From Melampsora larici-populina 98AG31 (lineage: Eukaryota > Basidiomycota > Pucciniomycetes > Pucciniales > Melampsoraceae): a DNA stretch of 64,000 nt. Location of the stretch: positions 265,534 to 329,533 of the forward strand of contig NW_006768790.1 in the NCBI RefSeq assembly GCF_000204055.1, given 5' to 3'. The notes beneath the pieces were generated by a model. That model was not told the origin of the DNA and made no database searches. It saw only the letters and a program-made list of their open reading frames with translations. This document shows, piece by piece, positions 57,968-64,000 of the stretch. The position numbers and the translations under genes were made by a program. The stretch's first letter is position 1; each line of letters opens with the position of its first letter.

Positions 57968-60900
57968 CTAGAACCAATGAATGAGAGGAGTAGCATCTCG
58001 AGACCTCAAAAGCTTCTGAAGTATTTTGAAATCACTCTGATTTGTATCAAATGAGTGGGTCCAGTTTATTAAAAGTGACTGGACAAGCCTTGCAGAGATA
58101 ACATTTTTATAGGAAGCCCTCATAACAGTGTGGAAGGATTTAGCAACAAATTTCATCTCTGGGCTCAGTTTCTGATGTGTTCCAAATTTTGAAAGCCCTG
58201 CTTCAAGGAAAAGATTTTCTAATGGAATGGATTTCCATGAGGAGAAATGCTGTTTTAAAAAGTTCCATCCATTTATAAGGATTGGCTGAATATTCCATTC
58301 CGAATTTTTTATCTCATTCAAACACTTGATTACTCCAAAGAATCCTTCTACAACATTTAGTTTTACCACTTTGATGGCATTGGTCAAACATCTTTGGCAA
58401 TTGATGAAAGCTTCACTTGGAATGTTCTTTTGCTCAATGATCAATTTGTTCAACAGATCAACTTCCAAGCCTTGGAAAAAAATTGCTTTGTCCTTGAATA
58501 TATGATTAAAGAAATCCATACAACTTTTTCCTTTCATTACAATATGATGCTTAATCTGGTATGCTTTTGCATCATAGGAAGCCCGACCAGTCTTTGGATT
58601 TTTCTTTGAGCCACTGGATGAGGTTTGCTCCACTTTCCTGTGGGGTAAAGTGAGTCTGTAAAGGACCTTGCGGAATGCACCCAGTGAAACATGGGGAGTC
58701 AAAGGGGCCTTCTGAGCCTTCCACTTAGTCCAAATGTTGTGATATAGTTCTATATATAAGTCACCTCTTCTATTAGCCTGAGTCACAGAAAGAAACACTT
58801 CCAGGGGGTCGGAGGAGATGTCGATTTCGGAGATCTTTGGCAAACAGGGTAAATTCTGGATGATTAAAGAAGACATATCATTCACATAATTTTCAATGAA
58901 CTCTAACCCTTCATGCAATATATTTTCTCCAGCACTATTCACTTCTATGTGAGACTCAATCAAATTTAACAGACCAAGGAATCCCATCACAACCCCATCA
59001 TTTACCTTCTTTAGGGCATTCAACAGTTGTCGTGCGCTTAGCTTACTTGGATTACCAGGATTATATGTACCACGGATGATCTGCACCAGCCGTCCTTTCC
59101 ATTTCTTGAACCATGTTTGGTTTTGCAAATATAATTCTTCACATGACTGTATGCTCTTCATGCCCACATCTTGAATCACTTGTATCATATCCCTACGCGA
59201 TATACCCCCGCGTCTGTCTGAACTATCACTATGCATATTGACAAATTTAATCAATCTAGATTCATATGAGGGATCATCAGCATAATCTTGTGCTGATTCC
59301 CTACAAATCTTTTTTTGCTCCTCATCCAGTCTCATTGTGACAATACTTGATGCTTTTCTTTTCAATGATTTTTGTGCTTTCCCAGAATATTCCTCCTGAA
59401 CTTCAATTAAATTATCAACACCCATGTGAATATCTCTTGAGCTTTGAATTTGTGTTGGATTACCAGCCAATTTTCTGAGTGTAATTTTCCCTATGTCCTT
59501 CTCTTTGTGAGGGTCGTCAAATTGATTTTCATAGCCTTCACTACCCCATCCATTGGTTTTCTCATTGGAACCTTGGGGTTCATAAAGATGGTGGTCAAAT
59601 ACTGCAGATGATCCTTCAAGTTCCTTTCTATGTTGTGGTATCTTGAATTCTAAACTCTGTACCATTTGATCCTGTAATGGATTTGGTGAAATGATGTTGG
59701 AATTATCCTTTCCAAAGAACCCTGTCAGGTCAAGTTCTGTGCCAATTCTTGGTGTCATTATTTGATTTGAATTGCTTGTTAAATAATTGGGAACCCCTGT
59801 TGCTGAAAATATGTCAATATAATTGGGAGAATGAGGTATATTGTGGGCAGAGATGTAAGGTGTTAGATTGCCATATGCTGAAATGGATTCAGACTCCCCA
59901 GGTTTATTTTTTGAATCCAAGAAGTACGAGCCCCCAATTTCCCCACCATTTGGTTTCTCCCTGAAAATTTGAGATTTGTCTGAATGATGGTCAAGCAATG
60001 TGTACATTTCTTTCAGTATACCTTTCAACTGTGGGTTTTCAACTTCTGAGTTTCCCTTCTGTGGAATTTGATGCTCTGAAATAATTGGTACATAATTTTT
60101 GTATTCACACTTTTCTAAGGACTCAGGAGCTCCAGGATTTCTGGTAAAATCTGTGGGAGACATGATTTCTGAAAATAGGTTTTTTTGTGAATATGGAATA
60201 TGGTTATCATGTGTGAAGGGTGGTAGTTCAATGTGTTCTAAAATTGATTCAGGAATGTCCATGTTGTTGGAGATTAAAGATGTTGAGCATTCAGAACCCC
60301 TTCCAATTGCATTTTTGTTGAAAACTTGTGCTTCTTGTGCAGGGTGGTCACCCAACTCAGGGGAACAATTGAGGATGCATTTGGATTGGGGTACACCATA
60401 AGAATAGTTCATTTTATGAGCGGTTTGTTTATAAGATGGGATTTGTCCATTTACTTGATATTTGTTGTCTTGGAAGACTTTGGTCAGCCTACTGTGTGGC
60501 CCTGGTAGTAGTACTACTTCATGATTTAAATTGCTTGGTGTGTGTTTGAGAGATTGATTTTCTGAGACCAGATGATTGTAATTGGGGAACTCTCTCATAA
60601 TGTTGTCTGCTGTATCACAACTAATGTTGCTTCCTTCTGATCTGTATCCAGGGTGTTCAAAGCTTTGATGTGGCATATGAATTGGTAAATGGCTCATTGA
60701 TTTGTACTCATGGACTTGGGGATTGTATTTGGTGAAGCTATCCATGGACATGATAGGACTATTGCTAGGCTTACAAAACATTTCTTCTAGTGAATTATCA
60801 TCTATTACTGAGTCATACCACATTTGAGACCAATTTGTATCGTGATCATGGAAAGGGAGTCCAAGTGTTGCTTCTTGGTGTGATCCAGTCTTACATTCAA

Positions 60901-61288
60901 TACTTCCCAAGTTTTTGTTTGCAGTAAGTTCATGTATTGAAGCCTGATTACTTTCAATATTTTCTAAATATGCTGTGGGGTTTTGCAGGAGATTAGCATC
61001 AATTTCCCCATAAGGTAGTTCTTCATGCTCTAACACCCCATAAACTTCAGGATGAATAGACGGACTAAAATCAATTGAAGCATGTTCACTACCTGTGTGA
61101 AATGAAGGCACTTCAAATGCATGGATTCTGTGATCTTCTTTGGTTAAGTTTTCTGAAGATGTCTGAAACATGACTTCCAATGACCAAGCCTGTTTATTTG
61201 TAGAAAACAGAATCAGTCCAAGTGTAAAAGAAATCCCATGAACAAGGTGCCTATCAATTCCTTTCTTGCTGATGAAATTCAAGTGCAT
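57968..61288 (-). CDS. Large apparently secreted protein, 1106 aa, single exon, duplicated C-terminal domain
   Basis: One uninterrupted frame starts at the ATG at 61288. The N-terminus has a basic stretch (ISKKGIDRH), a hydrophobic core (ISFTLGLILFS) and AWS-LE, so a signal peptide with cleavage near residue 36 is plausible though its n-region is long. Residues 40 to about 600 are polar, rich in Asn, Ser, His and Pro, and probably disordered. A basic patch KSLKRKA lies near 638. Residues about 650-1106 are helical and contain a two-fold repeat: KKVNDGVVMGFLGLL at 760 and KVVKLNVVEGFFGVI at 973, each followed by a Trp/Leu/Ile-rich helix. The family was not recognised. Size, secretion signal and absence of introns suggest a lineage-specific rust protein, perhaps an effector; this is inference. 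Confidence 0.85.
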   Translation of the reverse strand: MHLNFISKKGIDRHLVHGISFTLGLILFSTNKQAWSLEVMFQTSSENLTKEDHRIHAFEVPSFHTGSEHASIDFSPSIHPEVYGVLEHEELPYGEIDANLLQNPTAYLENIESNQASIHELTANKNLGSIECKTGSHQEATLGLPFHDHDTNWSQMWYDSVIDDNSLEEMFCKPSNSPIMSMDSFTKYNPQVHEYKSMSHLPIHMPHQSFEHPGYRSEGSNISCDTADNIMREFPNYNHLVSENQSLKHTPSNLNHEVVLLPGPHSRLTKVFQDNKYQVNGQIPSYKQTAHKMNYSYGVPQSKCILNCSPELGDHPAQEAQVFNKNAIGRGSECSTSLISNNMDIPESILEHIELPPFTHDNHIPYSQKNLFSEIMSPTDFTRNPGAPESLEKCEYKNYVPIISEHQIPQKGNSEVENPQLKGILKEMYTLLDHHSDKSQIFREKPNGGEIGGSYFLDSKNKPGESESISAYGNLTPYISAHNIPHSPNYIDIFSATGVPNYLTSNSNQIMTPRIGTELDLTGFFGKDNSNIISPNPLQDQMVQSLEFKIPQHRKELEGSSAVFDHHLYEPQGSNEKTNGWGSEGYENQFDDPHKEKDIGKITLRKLAGNPTQIQSSRDIHMGVDNLIEVQEEYSGKAQKSLKRKASSIVTMRLDEEQKKICRESAQDYADDPSYESRLIKFVNMHSDSSDRRGGISRRDMIQVIQDVGMKSIQSCEELYLQNQTWFKKWKGRLVQIIRGTYNPGNPSKLSARQLLNALKKVNDGVVMGFLGLLNLIESHIEVNSAGENILHEGLEFIENYVNDMSSLIIQNLPCLPKISEIDISSDPLEVFLSVTQANRRGDLYIELYHNIWTKWKAQKAPLTPHVSLGAFRKVLYRLTLPHRKVEQTSSSGSKKNPKTGRASYDAKAYQIKHHIVMKGKSCMDFFNHIFKDKAIFFQGLEVDLLNKLIIEQKNIPSEAFINCQRCLTNAIKVVKLNVVEGFFGVIKCLNEIKNSEWNIQPILINGWNFLKQHFSSWKSIPLENLFLEAGLSKFGTHQKLSPEMKFVAKSFHTVMRASYKNVISARLVQSLLINWTHSFDTNQSDFKILQKLLRSRDATPLIHWF

Positions 61289-61320
61289 TGTTCAAGATGA
61301 TGGTTTTGAATGAAGTGGGA

Positions 61321-61326
61321 TATATA
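61321..61326 (-). promoter_or_regulatory. TATA-like motif upstream of the 1106-aa gene
   Basis: The minus strand reads CTCTATATATCCC about 33-38 bases before the start codon. It could be a TATA box only if the leader is very short, so it is tentative. Confidence 0.3.
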
Positions 61327-63192
61327 GAGAGATTATCCTATAACCATAGATTTGATGTGGTTCAAGTTTTGAGGAGAATTTCTTTCAGATTTGTAGAGAA
61401 TTTATAACTTAGATCTTATATCCTCTTAGTTAAAATAAAAAATCACACTGTGTCATTGCCTACTTCCAAAACACAAAGCAAGTTTCATGGAGAAATGACT
61501 GATCAATGCTACAAACATGAGACACAAGCTTTTCTGAACCATGTAGTGAGAAGATATTGATCTAAACCTCTGACACCAGTTTAGGTAAGCACACTTCTCT
61601 TGAAACTCAAAGGCTCATATGTCATGTAACCCTTAAACTACAATTCAGAGGGATGCATGAATTTCATTTTGGCTGAAACCTGATTTTCTCTCTCTTATGC
61701 CCAGACATGTCAGACCAGTATTTTCACTTCTTTGTAATCATCTACATAGGAAAGCCTCCTATCCAACTATATCTGTCTACTTTCTATACCAGTCCACACT
61801 AGGAAAAGAAAGCTTGATCTCTCTGCCCCTAGATAGACCAGCATACATATCCATACCCACACCCAAATAAAATGCCCCATAATCTCAGAGTGGCACCTCT
61901 CATCATATTTTTTTGCCCACCGTTTGGAAGAACAGAAGACACTGAGTTTGATGACCATCCATCAGCAAAAATAACAATGAAATACCTCTTTGGACTTCAG
62001 GCTTGGCACTTATTTCATAACACAAAGTACCCCACTGCCAACATACTTGCCTTGGCTTGAGAAATCCAAGGCATCATTGGATGAAAATACTTGAATAAGT
62101 CCTGTCTGAGGTCTCAATCCGAAAAAATCTTATGTGCCATGATATGGCTCGGATCAAATCCTTGAACAAGAAATGTCCAAGGGTTTAGACCCGAGAATAC
62201 CTCGGATTCATAGATCCGAGATGAAAATGTTGGCAGTGCCCTCAATGAACAAAGGGTATTGTAAAGGTCATATTGCAAGCCTTGGAGAAAGCTGATGCGG
62301 TAATTCCCCAAAAACAGAAGAAACTAGTGGTGATGATATTCCATCTATTAGTGTTGTACCATAGATTGAACAAAGGCTCATCACACTACAAAAAAAAAAA
62401 AGTTTTCTGGGTGGATTAGGTAAATATATTTGAGCAAAAAATTGTACCCGGATTATGCAAATGTGCAAATTAGTCAAATACGGACTCAAATTAGGTGACT
62501 CCAGAGGATTCCCAATCCAGGTTTTCCTCTGAAAACATAAATTTTTTACAAGATGAGACAGAATCATGTTTCTTCTCCTGTTGGATTCTCTAAACACCTC
62601 AAACACTGCTATGAATGAATTGAAAAAACAAATCCTTGACCAGATATTTCTCCTATCCCTTCTTGGAAAACTCAAATATAAGTATTGGGCTCACTCTATT
62701 TTGTGAATTGAGCAGCTGCAGACATAGTAATACAACACAAATAGGATCTCTTCCCCAAATTTGATTGAATGATCCTCAAGGTACCATAATTCCACAAGAT
62801 AATCTAATATCAGATTAAAAAACATCCTGATGCCTCAATACTTATTGCTTCAAAGCCTTGATTCACATATCATGCTACACAAAACATGAATACATAACTT
62901 GAATTTCTGAATTCGCAGCACACAATACTTAATACATATATCTTTGTCACGAAGCTGTGTAGAGGAAGAGAAACTAAAAACATGATTTTGGAAACATAAT
63001 CCTGACTTCAAGAAACTTAAAAAACATTTATAGGTGATTTCGTGTTGTGCTGATTGCAAGAAACATTTACTATGTTGGCTGTTACTGAATCATGTAAAAT
63101 AACAATAGATTGACGAAGCAGAATATTGTCAAGCAGTATCGAGTCAATGGTTAGAAATTTTCACATCCACCACAAGAAATAGAATTACATAC
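61327..63192. other. Intergenic sequence, no gene recognised
   Basis: AT-rich; several minus-strand frames of 60-135 codons lack family features. Further 3' exons of the gene at the right edge may lie in the last few hundred bases, but no exon could be confirmed. Confidence 0.4.
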
Positions 63193-64000
63193 CTTATCTG
63201 TTTCGTCTTCTTGGACCAGGTCTGCAATTATCCAGTAGTGATACCCTTCAACCAAATCTTCTTCTTTTGCAAGTTTGGGTTCGTCCATTACAAATTTACG
63301 GTACAAAGCTTTATAATGTGATATTTTCAAGACTGGGCAGTTGACAAATACCTCGGGGTGGTGAGCTTGTAGCGCGTGTCTTATTTGATGAGTAGTAAGT
63401 TTGTCAAGCCTGTTTGATGAAACGATGTTGGGCTTTCTAGTGTATGTGCTTTTCTTGAGACCTGCGAGATACGGGTTGACATAATGCTTGTAGAGAGCTA
63501 AAACCTCGTCCTTTAATGCAACAGAAGATATACTAACTCGAGAGCTTTGAGATCTGATTGCGTCAGAGAGCATTGCAACAGTGGTTTGGCGGTCGAGTGG
63601 ATCAAAGTCTATATCTTCTTGGTCGGTTTCCATTTGAGATGAGAGCGGAGCTGGTGGCGGAATGCAGAAAGGTGCAAGCTGAGGTAGCAATTCCGTCTTG
63701 AACATGTCAATCAAGATTTTCTTGAGTTTAGTTGGACGTGCCTTTGTGTTGGGGTTGAAATGCAGTAAGACGTTATAATATTTAAGGCTAGTGAGATTGT
63801 ACGTATCGTTTGACTCCCAATCGTGGCATAGGAACGGGTGTAAAGAGTCGTGGAGGGTCTTAACTTTAGCGTATAGTGGATGTTGAGTCAGTGGAATAGA
63901 GTTTGCAAAGAATGTGGTTTTGTCACTAGAATTTAAGGGTGGTTCAGAAGTAGGATTCGGAGTTGGTGACAGTGTGTTTCCTCCCGGAAAGCTAGTAGAT
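63193..64000 (-). CDS. Hypothetical protein, partial, runs off the window
   Basis: The minus-strand frame is open from the window edge (first full codon at 63999) to a good GTATGT donor after 63193, about 269 codons, so this is an internal or 5' exon. Visible features: a Pro/Ser/Thr-rich start; a segment HPLYAKVKTLHDSLHPFL; LTSLKYYNVLLHFNP; a Pro-rich spacer (PPPAPLSS); then a helical and basic region (ALYKHYVNPYLAGL, LTTHQIRHALQAHHP) that might bind nucleic acid. The ending EDLVEGYHYWIIADLVQEDE is acidic. The family was not recognised. The exon has no stop, and its codon pattern looks like a real gene. Confidence 0.6.

Overview
The window reads as nuclear DNA of a basidiomycete, most likely a rust fungus (Pucciniales). 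It is AT-rich, with short GT-AG introns and a few intact host genes scattered between many transposable elements. A small multi-exon secreted protein and a very large, apparently secreted, intronless protein also fit a rust. The organism assignment is inference from gene style; there is no species-diagnostic locus.

Intact or nearly intact host genes: ribosomal protein eS25 (18692-19254, +); an unrecognised four-exon gene (21964-23726, -); a 163-aa secreted protein (44748-45511, +); a Rab-type GTPase with a ~290-residue Ser/Thr-rich N-terminal extension (48238-50112, +); a 1106-aa single-exon protein with a signal-peptide-like N-terminus and an internally duplicated C-terminal half (57968-61288, -); and an exon running off the right edge (63193-64000, -).

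The rest is mostly mobile DNA. 3987-13033 holds a terminal-inverted-repeat (TIR) element, a decayed hAT element (transposase 6516-9882, -) and a second, truncated hAT transposase (10360-13033, +). 13.5-20.4 kb holds short repeats, a TA-flanked MITE, a long-TIR element carrying a broken RTC4-like gene, and a Mutator-like element with an exact 9-bp target duplication that contains a Tourist-like MITE. 24085-35934 is a nest: a non-autonomous Mutator-like foldback, with a mariner-type MITE in one arm and an 11.2-kb Ty3/Gypsy element (two 1627-bp LTRs) in the other. That Gypsy element has one 2146-codon gag-pol frame plus a separate antisense, spliced accessory gene with a Zn2Cys6-like cysteine pattern. 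A third hAT copy (36137-40623) sits beside a decayed gag gene. Two tandem Tourist-like MITEs lie at 43.2-44.0 kb. A two-gene PIF/Harbinger element spans 51103-54964. Three more TIR elements lie at 55.5-57.4 kb.

Several DNA-transposon genes are interrupted by TGA codons where the family has, or the context suggests, arginine. That is the signature of CGA-to-TGA change, i.e. C-to-T mutation at CpG. The Gypsy gag-pol frame and the host genes lack such stops, so the DNA transposons look older than the Gypsy insertion. Splice sites were checked by hand for frame continuity. Element ends were placed by matching inverted repeats and target duplications. No database search was possible.
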